The translations under genes and the position numbers were made by a program. The notes under the pieces are model-generated. The model saw only the letters and a list, made by a program, of their open reading frames with translations, was not told the origin of the DNA and ran no database searches. DNA of 13,534 bases, from the NCBI GenBank assembly GCA_021299075.1, contig JAJTFU010000133.1:1-13534 (forward strand), read 5' to 3'. Of this stretch, positions 1-7,649 are shown one piece after another; the stretch's first letter is position 1; every line of letters starts with the position of its first letter. The stretch comes from Novosphingobium sp. (GTDB lineage: Bacteria > Pseudomonadota > Alphaproteobacteria > Sphingomonadales > Sphingomonadaceae).

Positions 1-1
1 G

Positions 2-556
2 TTCTGGGATCGCAATGTCCTGGCACTCGGTCTGTCGAGCGGGTTCATGGAGCCATTGGAATCGACTTCGATCCACCTGATCCAGTCGACGATCACCCGC
101 TTCCTGACGGTCCTGCCGGGCGGGCCGGTCGATGCTGCCGTGCGCGATGGCTTCAACCGCCGTGCCGCACTGGAGTTTGAGCGGATCCGCGATTTCCTGA
201 TCCTGCACTATTGGGCCAACCAGCGGCACGGCGAGCCGTTCTGGGATCATTGCCGCAACCTGGACCTGCCGGACAGCCTCAAGGCGCGGATCGAAGAGTT
301 CCAAGCTGCCTGCGTAATCCAGCCGAGCGCCGACGAGCTGTTCACCGAGGTGGGCTGGCTGCAGGTTATGGTGGGCCAAGGGCTGGAACCGGCCAGCTGG
401 AATCCGATTGCCGAAGGGCTGTCCGACACCGATCTCGGCCGGTTCCTGGAAAGCGTCGAGCGTGCGGCAATCGAGGCCGTCCGGCCGATGCCGCAACATA
501 TCGATTACCTTGCCTCGCTGGTTACGGCCGAGGCTGCACGGGGAGCTGCGCAATGA
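2..556 (+). CDS. Tryptophan halogenase-like flavoprotein, C-terminal part (5' end outside window)
   Basis: The reading frame is open from base 2 and carries the FWD..N..GLSSGFMEPLEST.IHLIQ block that is typical of the flavin-dependent tryptophan halogenase family (Pfam Trp_halogenase). About 185 C-terminal residues are present. The FAD-binding GxGxxG and WxWxIP motifs would lie upstream and cannot be checked. In sphingomonads, caulobacters and related marine bacteria, family members often sit beside TonB-dependent receptors in glycan-use loci, where chlorination of tryptophan has generally not been shown. Its position here, as first visible gene of a starch operon, fits that pattern, so the product name should not be taken as proof of halogenation. 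Its stop codon overlaps the next start (ATGA, 553-556), which indicates translational coupling. The ATG at 47 is internal to the gene and is not its true start. Confidence 0.88.
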   Translation, partial: FWDRNVLALGLSSGFMEPLESTSIHLIQSTITRFLTVLPGGPVDAAVRDGFNRRAALEFERIRDFLILHYWANQRHGEPFWDHCRNLDLPDSLKARIEEFQAACVIQPSADELFTEVGWLQVMVGQGLEPASWNPIAEGLSDTDLGRFLESVERAAIEAVRPMPQHIDYLASLVTAEAARGAAQ

Positions 557-2388
557 TCCGTACCCTTGGCCTGGCACTCGCCGCACTCGCGCTCGCCGCG
601 CCGGTGGCTGCACAGGATCAGGCCGCCAAGGCCGAACTGCGCCAGCGCGCGCCGAACGAGGAGATCGTCTACTTCGTCCTGCCCGACCGGTTCGAGAACG
701 GCGATCCCAAGAACGATACCGGCGGGATCAAGGGCGACCGGCTGAAGCATGGCTTCGACCCGACCGCCAAAGGCTTCTACCATGGCGGCGACCTCAAGGG
801 GCTGACCAGCCGGCTCGACTATATCCAGGGAATGGGGGCAACCGCGATCTGGTTTGCGCCGATCTTCAAGAACAAGCCGGTCCAGGGCCCCAAGGGTGAC
901 GAGAGCGCCGGCTATCACGGCTATTGGGTGACCGACTTCACTCAGGTCGATCCGCACTTTGGCACGAATGAAGACTTCAAGGCCTTCGTCGATGCCGCCC
1001 ATGCGCGCGGCATGAAGGTCTATATGGACATCATCGCCAATCACACTGCCGATGTGATCCGCTACCGCGACGGCGATGCCAATGGCTATCGCTATCGCGA
1101 CAAGGCCAACTTCCCCTATTCGCGGCGCGGCGGGGTGAACGGTCCGGCAATCAACGCCGGGTTCGCAGGCGAAGAGGATCCGCAGCCGAGCAACTGGGAC
1201 AAGCTGACCGACCCGACCTGGGCCTATACCCCTTACGTTCCGAAGGGGGAGGAGAACGTCAAGGTTCCGGTCTGGCTCAACGATCCGATCTATTACAACA
1301 ACCGCGGCGATACGAACTGGGTGGGCGAAAGCGCGATCTATGGCGATTTCGTGGGCCTGGATGATCTGGCCACGCGCCATCCGCGCGTCATTTCCGGCAT
1401 GATCGAGATCTACGGCAGCTGGATCGAGCGCTTCGGGATCGACGGCTTCCGCATCGATACGGCCAAGCACGTCAATCCGGAATTCTGGCGCGCCTTCGTG
1501 CCGGCGATGGAGCGGATCGCCCGCGACAAGGGCATTCCCAACTTCCACATCTTCGGTGAGGTTGCCACGCAGGATGTCGATCCGGCGCTGACCGCACGCT
1601 GGACGCACATCGCGCGGCTGCCGTCCAACCTCGACATGGCCTTTGCCGCCGCCGCCCAGCGGGTGGTTTCGGGCAAGGCCGGTACTGACGTGCTGGCCCG
1701 CCTGTTCGACGATGATCCGCTCTATCTTGGCGGCGAGGCCGGCGCGCTCAACCTGCCGACCTTCCTGGGCAATCACGATTTCGGCCGTTTCTCGATGTTC
1801 GTGAAGCAGGCCAATCCCGGCATCAGCCAGGACGAGCTGCTCGCCCGCGTCATGCTGGGCAATGCCATGCTGCTCACCCTGCGCGGGGTGCCGGTGATCT
1901 ATTACGGCGATGAGCAGGGCTTCGTTTCCGACGGCAATGACCAGTTGGCGCGCGAGGATATGTTCCCGTCAAAGGTCGCGGTCTATAACGACAATGACCT
2001 GATCGGCACCGATGCCACCACGGCCCAGGCCAACTTCGATCGCAACCATCCGCTTTACCGCCAGATTGCGACCCTGACCGAAGTCCGCAAGGCGACGCCG
2101 GCACTCTATGCCGGGGCAACAGTCAGCCGCGCCTTCTCCGACAAACCGGGGCTCTACGCCGTTTCGCGGATCGATCCCGAAACGGCGCAGGAAGTCGTGC
2201 TGGCCTTCAACACCTCGACCCAGCCCGTCACCCAGCGGATCGCGATCGAGCCGCGCAGCCTGACCTTCAAGCCGCTGGCCGGGCAATGTGCGCTGGCCGC
2301 CGATGCCCCCGGCAGCCTGACCATTACCCTGCCGCCCTTCGGCTATGCCGTCTGCGCGGCGCAGGAATCCAACGTGAGATCCCAATGA
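553..2388 (+). CDS. Exported GH13 alpha-amylase family enzyme
   Basis: This 611-residue glycoside hydrolase family 13 protein probably cleaves alpha-1,4 linkages of starch or maltooligosaccharides in the periplasm or outside the cell. Residues 1 to about 19 form a signal peptide with a hydrophobic core rich in Leu and Ala, ending near PVAA-Q. The four GH13 regions are complete: D159xxxNH164 (region I), GFRID302 with the catalytic nucleophile Asp302 (II), GE336V with the acid/base Glu336 (III), and NHD409 (IV). The start at 553 follows a Shine-Dalgarno sequence GGGGAG (540-545). It overlaps the halogenase stop, and this start yields the signal peptide. A longer open frame upstream from 211 overlaps the halogenase and is not credible. 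The gene overlaps the next by ATGA (2385-2388). The GH13 subfamily and exact specificity (alpha-amylase, neopullulanase or cyclomaltodextrinase type) cannot be fixed by eye. Confidence 0.93.
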   Translation: MIRTLGLALAALALAAPVAAQDQAAKAELRQRAPNEEIVYFVLPDRFENGDPKNDTGGIKGDRLKHGFDPTAKGFYHGGDLKGLTSRLDYIQGMGATAIWFAPIFKNKPVQGPKGDESAGYHGYWVTDFTQVDPHFGTNEDFKAFVDAAHARGMKVYMDIIANHTADVIRYRDGDANGYRYRDKANFPYSRRGGVNGPAINAGFAGEEDPQPSNWDKLTDPTWAYTPYVPKGEENVKVPVWLNDPIYYNNRGDTNWVGESAIYGDFVGLDDLATRHPRVISGMIEIYGSWIERFGIDGFRIDTAKHVNPEFWRAFVPAMERIARDKGIPNFHIFGEVATQDVDPALTARWTHIARLPSNLDMAFAAAAQRVVSGKAGTDVLARLFDDDPLYLGGEAGALNLPTFLGNHDFGRFSMFVKQANPGISQDELLARVMLGNAMLLTLRGVPVIYYGDEQGFVSDGNDQLAREDMFPSKVAVYNDNDLIGTDATTAQANFDRNHPLYRQIATLTEVRKATPALYAGATVSRAFSDKPGLYAVSRIDPETAQEVVLAFNTSTQPVTQRIAIEPRSLTFKPLAGQCALAADAPGSLTITLPPFGYAVCAAQESNVRSQ

Positions 2389-3873
2389 ATCGCCTGAGCC
2401 GAATTGATGCAGCTGACCAGAGCCGGGTCGGCCACGATTGGTGGCGCGGTGCGGCGATCTACCAGATCTATCCGCGCAGCTTCCGCGATTCCAATGGCGA
2501 CGGGATCGGAGACCTGCCGGGGATCACCGAGCGGCTGGACTATGTCGCCAAGCTGGGCGTCGATGCGATCTGGATCTCGCCCTTCTTCACCTCGCCGATG
2601 GCCGATTTCGGCTACGACGTGGCGGACTATTGCGGTGTCGATCCGATCTTCGGGACGCTGGCCGATTTCGATGCCTTGGTTGCCCGCGCCCATGGACTGG
2701 GCCTGCGGGTGACGATCGATCAGGTCTATTCACACACCTCTGATCAGCACGCCTGGTTTATCGAGAGCCGCGCCAGCCGCGACAATCCCAAGGCGGACTG
2801 GTTCGTCTGGGCCGATGCCAAGCCCGATGGCTCACCGCCCAGCAACTGGCAGTCGGTCTTCGGCGGCCCGGCCTGGACCTGGGATGCGCGGCGCGGGCAG
2901 TATTACCTGCACAATTTCCTCTCCAGCCCAGCCCGATGGCAAGCCGCGCACCCGGCCGTTCGATTTCCAGCAGCAGCTGTTCAACCAGTCGCATGCCGAC
3001 ATTCCCCGTTTCATCGAGCGGATCCGCGCGCTGACCGACAGCTATGACGGCATCTTCACTGTCGCCGAAGTCGGCGGCAAGGATGCCGAGCGCGAGATGA
3101 AGCTGTTCACCAGCGGCGAGGCGCGCCTCAACAGCGCCTATGGCTTCGACTTCCTCTACGCCCGGCAGCTGACCCCCGCGGTCGTGGCCCGTGCGCTGAA
3201 CCAGTGGCCGGATGCCCCGGACATCGGCTGGCCCAGCTGGGCCTTCGAGAACCACGACGCGCCGCGCGCCCTGTCTCGCTGGTGCGCGCCCGACCAGCGC
3301 GAGGCCTTTGCCCGTTTGAAGGTGACGCTGCTCGCCGCGTTGCGCGGCAACATCATTATCTACCAGGGCGAAGAGCTGGGGCTGACCCAGGTCGAGATTC
3401 CGTTCGAGCAGCTGCAGGATCCGGAAGCGATCGCCAACTGGCCGCTGACCCTGGCCCGCGATGGTGCGCGGACCCCGCTGCCGTGGCAGGCGCAGAGCGA
3501 GCAGGGCGGCTTTACCGCCAGCTCCGCCCCCTGGCTGCCGCTGGGCGAGGAGAACATGGCCAGGGCGGTCGATCGGCAGGACAATGATCCCGCCTCGCTG
3601 CTCAACCTGACCCGCACCTTGCTGGCGCTGCGCCATCAGATCCCGGCGCTGCGCAACGGCACCTGCGAGGTCGTCTTGGCTGACGAAGCGCGGCTTGTTC
3701 TTCGCCGCACTTCTGGCAGCGAAGTCGTGCTGGCAGTGTTCAACATTTCCGCTGCCGAAATCGGCTGGCCGGACGGGCTCGGCACGACGGGTACCCCAAT
3801 CTTTGCGGTGGGCGGGGCAGAACCCGGCCGCCTGCCCGCCTTCGGGGCGGTCCTCATCCGGGAGAGCAACTGA
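2385..3873 (+). pseudogene. GH13 alpha-glucosidase, internal deletion plus frameshift
   Basis: This gene resembles the oligo-1,6-glucosidase/alpha-glucosidase branch of GH13 (GH13_23-like). The intact family member is about 540 residues and would hydrolyse maltose and short maltooligosaccharides. Translation from ATG 2385 gives WWRGAAIYQIYPRSF, GDLPGI and region I (DQVYSHTSD), and breaks after HNFLSS at about residue 181 (base 2927). The protein resumes one frame later at QPDGKPRTRPFDFQQQLF (from 2929) and runs to the stop at 3873, with region III VAEVGG and region IV FENHD. The family normally has roughly 45-50 residues between these halves, including the GVDGFRLD nucleophile motif, and that block is absent. 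About 140 bp (length 3n+2) therefore seems to be missing, so ribosomal slippage could not restore an active enzyme. No signal peptide is present, suggesting a cytoplasmic enzyme. Both halves still read as clean protein, so the event is recent or is an assembly error. Confidence 0.87.
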
Positions 3874-3874
3874 C

Positions 3875-5784
3875 ATGAAGCCGATCCGTTTTGCCCTTGG
3901 CCTGGGTCTCGCACTCGCCGCAGCGCCGGCGCTGGCCCAGCAGGCTCCGGTGACGGCCAGCTCGCCCGATGGTGCTGTCAGTGTCACCGTGACGATCGAT
4001 GGCGATGGCCGCGCGGCCTATGCCGTGACCCGCAAGGGCAAGCCGATGATCACGCCCTCACGCCTGGGCTTCCTGTTCACGGATGAGGCCAAGATCGAGC
4101 GCCGTCTGACCATCACCGGCCAGGAGGTCCGCGATTTCGACGAGACCTGGACCCAGCCCTGGGGCGAATGGGCCCAGATCCGCAACCGCTATCGCGAATT
4201 CAAGGTCCACTGACCGAGTTCGCCTTTGCCCAGGATGGCACCGCCTGGTGGAAGCCGGCCTATCTGTGGAACCGCGAGGAATATCTCTACAACAAGACCG
4301 GTCTGTCGTCGGTTTCGACCGCCGCGACGCCGATCACGATCAAGCTGGCCGATGGCACCCATGTCGCGCTGCACGAAGCCGCGCTGGTCGACTATTCGGG
4401 CATGAATGTGACCCGGACCGAGGGCACAACCCTGCGCGCCAATCTCACCCCTGGCGCGGGCGGGCCCAAGGTTCAGAAGAGTGGGGCCTGGACCACGCCC
4501 TGGCGCACGCTGATCATCGCCGACAATGCCCCTGGCATTTACCACAGCCACCTGATGCTGAACCTCAACGAGCCCAACAAGCTGGGCGACATGAGCTGGT
4601 TCAAGCCCGGCAAGTTCGCCGGCGTGTGGTGGAACATGATCAAGGGCGAATGGTCGTGGGCGCGCGGGCCCAAGCACGGCGCGACCAACGAGAACGTCAA
4701 GCGCTATATCGATTTCGCCGCTGCCAACGGCATCCCCAACGTGCTGGTCGAAGGCTGGAACGTGGGCTGGGACGGCGACTGGTTCGGCAACGGCTGGGAC
4801 ATGGACTTCACCAAGCCGACCGAAGACTTCGATATCGCCATGCTTTCCGCTTACGGGAAAAAGAAGGGCGTCCGGCTGGTTGGCCACCACGAGACCGGCG
4901 GCGCGGTAACCCACTACGACAACCAGCTGGACCGCAGCTTTGCCTTTGCCGCCAAGTACGGGATGATGGTGGTCAAGACTGGCTATGTCACCGATGCTGC
5001 CCAGCTGGAGCGCGTCGATCCTGACGGCACCAAGCACCGCGAATGGCTTGATGGCCAGTGGATGGCCAACCACTTCGTCCGCGTTGCCGAGACTGCCGCA
5101 AAGTACAAGATCGCCTTTGACAGCCACGAGCCGGTCAAGGGCACCGGTCTGCACCGCACCTATCCCAACTGGGTGGCGCGCGAGGGCATGCGCGGCATGG
5201 AATACAACGCCTGGATCGGCGGCAAGAACCCGCCTGAGCACGAAGCGAACCTGGTCTTCACCCGGATGCTCGAAGGGCCGATGGACTTCACCCCCGGCGT
5301 GCTGAGCCTGAAGGGTGAGAAGGACAGCAACATCCTTTCGACCATTGCCAAGCAGCTGGCGCTCTATGTCGTGATCTATTCGCCGGTGCAGATGGTGGCC
5401 GATACGCCCGAGAACTATGCGAAGTTCCCGAATGAGCTGAAGTTCATCCGCGACGTGCCGACCGACTGGCAGGAAACCCGCGTCCTCAACGGCGAGATCG
5501 GCGACTATGTCACCATCGCCCGCAAGGAGCGGGGCGGCGAAGGCTGGTACGTTGGCGCGGTGGGTGACGAGAACGCCCAGACCGTCTCGTTCAAGCTCGA
5601 CTTCCTCAGCCCCGGCAAGCGCTACAAGGCGGAGATCTATCGCGATGGCGACGATGCCGATTACCGCACCGACAAGCGCCACTCGATCGCGATCGAGAGC
5701 AAGGTGCTGACCAGCGCAGACAGCCTGACCATGCGGATCGCGCCAGGCGGCGGTTTTGCCATCCGGCTGGTGCCAGCCAAGTGA
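3875..5784 (+). pseudogene. GH97 alpha-glucosidase (SusB-like), internal deletion plus frameshift
   Basis: This is a glycoside hydrolase family 97 gene. The SusB type releases glucose from maltooligosaccharides and starch in the periplasm with inversion of configuration. A signal peptide (residues 1 to about 22, ending ALA-QQ) follows ATG 3875, which has a GGGAGA Shine-Dalgarno at 3860-3865 and lies one base after the previous stop. The first frame covers part of the N-terminal beta-sandwich and stops at 4211-4213, after REFKVH. The protein resumes in another frame at LTEFAF (from 4210) and runs to 5784. In family members a stretch of roughly 35-40 residues (the VFR.FDDG.GFRYEFP type segment) separates these two points, and it is missing here, implying loss of about 110 bp (3n+1). 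The catalytic barrel is complete: the inverting-type glutamates appear in HHE (codon 4891), SHE (5128) and GMEY (5200). The stop overlaps the next GTG start. Confidence 0.87.
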
Positions 5785-6692
5785 GGGCGCTGGGCGGCCT
5801 GCTGGCGTTGCTTGGCGCCTTGCTGGCCGCCCCCGCGCTCGCGCGCGACCAGACCGGGCGCTTCCTGGAATACGAACACGTCGCCGCTGCCGGCCTGCCC
5901 GAACAGCGCCTGACGATCTGGCTGCCGCCGGGCTATGACAAGGGTGCGAAGCGCTACCCGGTGCTCTACATGCATGACGGGCACAACCTGTTCGATCCGG
6001 CCAAGAGCAACTCCAACAAGGTCTGGGCAGCCGACAAGGCGATGCTGGCGGCGGTGAAGTCCGGCAAGGTGGAACCGCACATCATCATCGGCGTCTGGGC
6101 GCCGGGCCGGGACCGCTATCGTCAGTATCTGCCGCAGACGATCTACCAGTCCGCGAGCGGCGCCCCGCGCGCGGCGATGGAGGCGATGATCGAAGGGCCG
6201 GTGGTCAGCGATGCCTACCTTGCCTGGCTGGCCGGACCGCTCAAGCAATGGGTCGATGCCAGTTTCCGCACCCGTCCACGGCGCGACGATACGGCGATCA
6301 TGGGGTCGAGCATGGGCGGGCTGATGAGCTGTTATGCCTTCCTGGAGCGCGCCGAAACCTATGGCCGGGCGGGCTGCGTCTCGTCGCACTGGCCGGCGGC
6401 TGATCCAACCAAGGTGGGGCCGGCCAATCCGGAGCTGATCGCCTTGTGGGATGGCTGGTTTGCCGCGCGGCTCGGCCAGCCGAACGGGCGGCGGGTGTGG
6501 ATGGACCACGGCACGGCGACGCTCGATGCCTTCTATGCCCCTTACCAGCAGAAGATCGACGCGCGCTTTGCCGCCAGCGGCTGGCAGCGCGGACGCGACT
6601 GGGAAAGCAAGGTCTACGAAGGCGCCGAGCACGAGGAGAACGCCTGGGCCCGCCGCCTGCCCGAAGTGATCGGCTGGCTGCTGCGGAAGTAG
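5781..6692 (+). CDS. Exported alpha/beta-hydrolase, Esterase (PF00756-like) family
   Basis: This 303-residue secreted serine hydrolase belongs to the Esterase family (esterase D / CE1-like fold). Residues 1 to about 21 form a signal peptide ending APALA-R. The early LTIWLPPGYD and YPVLYMHDGHNLFD motifs are typical of this group. The nucleophile elbow is GSS177MGG, and His284 in EHEENAW is the probable catalytic histidine. The GTG start at 5781 overlaps the GH97 stop (GTGA, 5781-5784). No clear Shine-Dalgarno precedes it, so translation probably depends on coupling. The gene closes the glucan operon, so it may remove acyl groups from sugars or act on a glucan-derived ester. That role is inferred from position alone and the substrate is unknown. 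It ends 16 bases from the convergent regulator gene. Confidence 0.86.
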   Translation: MRALGGLLALLGALLAAPALARDQTGRFLEYEHVAAAGLPEQRLTIWLPPGYDKGAKRYPVLYMHDGHNLFDPAKSNSNKVWAADKAMLAAVKSGKVEPHIIIGVWAPGRDRYRQYLPQTIYQSASGAPRAAMEAMIEGPVVSDAYLAWLAGPLKQWVDASFRTRPRRDDTAIMGSSMGGLMSCYAFLERAETYGRAGCVSSHWPAADPTKVGPANPELIALWDGWFAARLGQPNGRRVWMDHGTATLDAFYAPYQQKIDARFAASGWQRGRDWESKVYEGAEHEENAWARRLPEVIGWLLRK

Positions 6693-6708
6693 TTACGCCA
6701 GATCGTCT

Positions 6709-7188
6709 TCAAGTAGGCCGGGGCAGGGCGGTGGTCGCCTTCATCCGCTCCATCGAGAAGCTGGAACTGACATCGGCCAGGTCCGGGATCGCGGCGATCA
6801 GCTTGCGATAGATCCGGTCGTAATGGGCGATGTCACGCACCACCAGCTTGAGCAGGTAATCGACGTCGCCGGCCATGCGGTGGCACTCGACGATCTCGTC
6901 GATCGCACTGATGCCGCGTGAGAAGGCTTCAAGCCATGCCGGGTCGTGCCGGTTGGTGCGGATCGAGACGAAGACCGTGGTTGCCAGCCCCAGCTTGGCC
7001 GGATCGACCAGCGCGACCCGGCGGGAGATGATCCCGCTGTCCTCCAGCCGCTTGATGCGCCGCCAGCAGGCATTGCTGGACAGGCCGACGCGGTCGCCCA
7101 CGTCCTGCACGGCGAGCGAAGCGTCCAACTGCAAAACCCCGAGGATCGACCAGTCTATCGAATCCAATTGCAAAATATCGATCTGCAT
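6709..7188 (-). CDS. Lrp/AsnC family transcriptional regulator
   Basis: The protein has 159 residues, the usual length for an Lrp/AsnC (feast/famine) regulator. It opens with LD..D..IL, typical of the N-terminal winged helix. A helix-turn-helix spans about residues 27-48 (VGDRVGLSSNACWRRIKRLE), followed by GII and a C-terminal RAM ligand-binding domain with GDVDYLLKLVVRD. Members bind amino acids or related effectors and often control their own gene and a neighbouring one. Start ATG 7188 is the only ATG after the preceding in-frame stop, and its Shine-Dalgarno is weak. The gene faces the amylase operon tail to tail and is divergent to the small membrane-protein gene, across an AT-rich gap with repeated motifs. 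That gap is its most plausible target. The effector cannot be read from the sequence. Confidence 0.93.
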   Translation of the reverse strand: MQIDILQLDSIDWSILGVLQLDASLAVQDVGDRVGLSSNACWRRIKRLEDSGIISRRVALVDPAKLGLATTVFVSIRTNRHDPAWLEAFSRGISAIDEIVECHRMAGDVDYLLKLVVRDIAHYDRIYRKLIAAIPDLADVSSSFSMERMKATTALPRPT

Positions 7189-7275
7189 TGGGATGAAATA
7201 GCATCATAATGCCGAATATGCCATAAAAAAGGTGATGATTTTGCATCAAGGCCGCGATATATTTGCATCAGATTT
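7189..7275. promoter_or_regulatory. Divergent AT-rich control region with GCATCA repeats
   Basis: This gap separates the divergent Lrp/AsnC gene and the small membrane-protein gene. It is strikingly AT-rich compared with its surroundings. GCATCA occurs at 7201-7206, 7243-7248 and 7265-7270. The last two sit in the longer repeat TTGCATCA, spaced 22 bp apart, which is about two helical turns. TGATG (7233-7237) and CATCA (7244-7248) form an inverted repeat. A good -10-like TATATT lies at 7258-7263 on the + strand without a recognisable -35 at normal spacing, which would suit an activated promoter. I infer that the Lrp/AsnC protein binds here, and no binding data support it. Confidence 0.55.
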
Positions 7276-7345
7276 GGGGAGAGCCAGCCGGGGAGAGCCA
7301 GCCGGGGAGAGCCAGCCGGGGAGAGCCAGCCGGGGAGAGCCAGCC
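7276..7345 (+). repeat. Five exact tandem copies of a 14-bp unit, in the 5' leader
   Basis: The unit GGGGAGAGCCAGCC occurs five times without a mismatch (starts 7276, 7290, 7304, 7318, 7332) and ends two bases before the ATG at 7347. Each unit contains GGGGAGA, which resembles a Shine-Dalgarno sequence. Only the last copy (core 7332-7338) is suitably spaced from the start codon, about 8 bases. A perfect array of this kind is prone to slippage, so copy number could vary between strains and change the leader length or initiation efficiency. It lies downstream of the likely -10 element, so it would be transcribed. Confidence 0.95.
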
Positions 7346-7346
7346 A

Positions 7347-7592
7347 ATGTCACTCAAGACCCTGTTCACCGAGCACCCTGCCAGTGTCGATGAGACCTAT
7401 ACCGAGCACCTGGCCATGGCGTCGGGCTTTGGCATCCGGATGATCCTGGGCGGCTTTGCCTGCCTGCTCCACGGAATCTTCCCGTTCCTGTTCGTGAAGA
7501 CCGGCTCTGCGCAGATTTCGACCCTGCACGAACGCATGGTCGAAAACCGCCGCACCAAGCAGATGCCGGCGATCCTCGATTTTGTGATCTGA
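7347..7592 (+). CDS. Small membrane protein, DUF6356-like
   Basis: This 81-residue protein has an N-terminal LFTEHPASVDETYTEHL motif, one hydrophobic segment at about residues 29-51 (GIRMILGGFACLLHGIFPFLFV) and a C-terminal TLHERMV segment. This resembles a small family common in sphingomonads that I recognise as DUF6356, sometimes loosely labelled capsule biosynthesis protein. Its function is unknown to me. The ATG at 7347 is chosen because the last 14-bp repeat supplies a Shine-Dalgarno core about 8 bases upstream and because the protein then begins MSLKTLFTEHP like family members. A TTG at 7263 is in frame through the repeats, but its extension would be repeat-encoded low-complexity sequence. 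The gene is divergent to the Lrp/AsnC regulator and may be under its control. Confidence 0.8.
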   Translation: MSLKTLFTEHPASVDETYTEHLAMASGFGIRMILGGFACLLHGIFPFLFVKTGSAQISTLHERMVENRRTKQMPAILDFVI

Positions 7593-7627
7593 AAAAACCG
7601 GCCCGGCGCTGGGCCGGACCGGTTCCT
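7592..7627. terminator. Hairpin terminator between convergent genes
   Basis: CCGGCCC (7598-7604) pairs with GGGCCGG (7611-7617) across a six-base loop. An alternative outer stem pairs AACCGG (7596-7601) with CCGGTT (7619-7624). Six As precede the stem and a T-rich stretch (TTCCTTGTTT) follows it, so it could end transcription in both directions. It fills the short gap between the small membrane-protein gene and the convergent dehydrogenase gene. Confidence 0.7.
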
Positions 7628-7649
7628 TGTTTCAGTCTAAGGCGCGGGC

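Noticed and set aside
505..1776. 423-codon open frame antisense to the amylase
   Set aside because: The sense strand carries all four GH13 regions. The antisense product shows no recognisable family.
2900..2960. Programmed ribosomal frameshift in the GH13 glucosidase
   Set aside because: No slippery heptamer is seen, and about 45-50 residues including the nucleophile motif are absent, so shifting frame could not make an active enzyme.
2758..3987. 409-codon open frame antisense to the glucosidase
   Set aside because: It is rich in Arg, Gly, Ala and Gln without domains, and spans the junction of two sense genes with recognisable GH13 and GH97 content.
4189..5682. 497-codon open frame antisense to the GH97 gene
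   Set aside because: Long antisense frames are expected opposite GC-rich genes. The translation is low-complexity (Val, Ala, Gly, His, Asp) with no motif, and the sense strand has clear GH97 catalytic motifs.
7276..7345. CRISPR-like array
   Set aside because: The units are only 14 bp, directly adjacent with no spacers, and no cas genes are present. It is a simple tandem repeat.
7263..7346. TTG-initiated N-terminal extension of the small membrane protein
   Set aside because: The extension is encoded almost wholly by the 14-bp repeats, TTG 7263 overlaps the likely -10 box and lacks a Shine-Dalgarno, and ATG 7347 is well placed.
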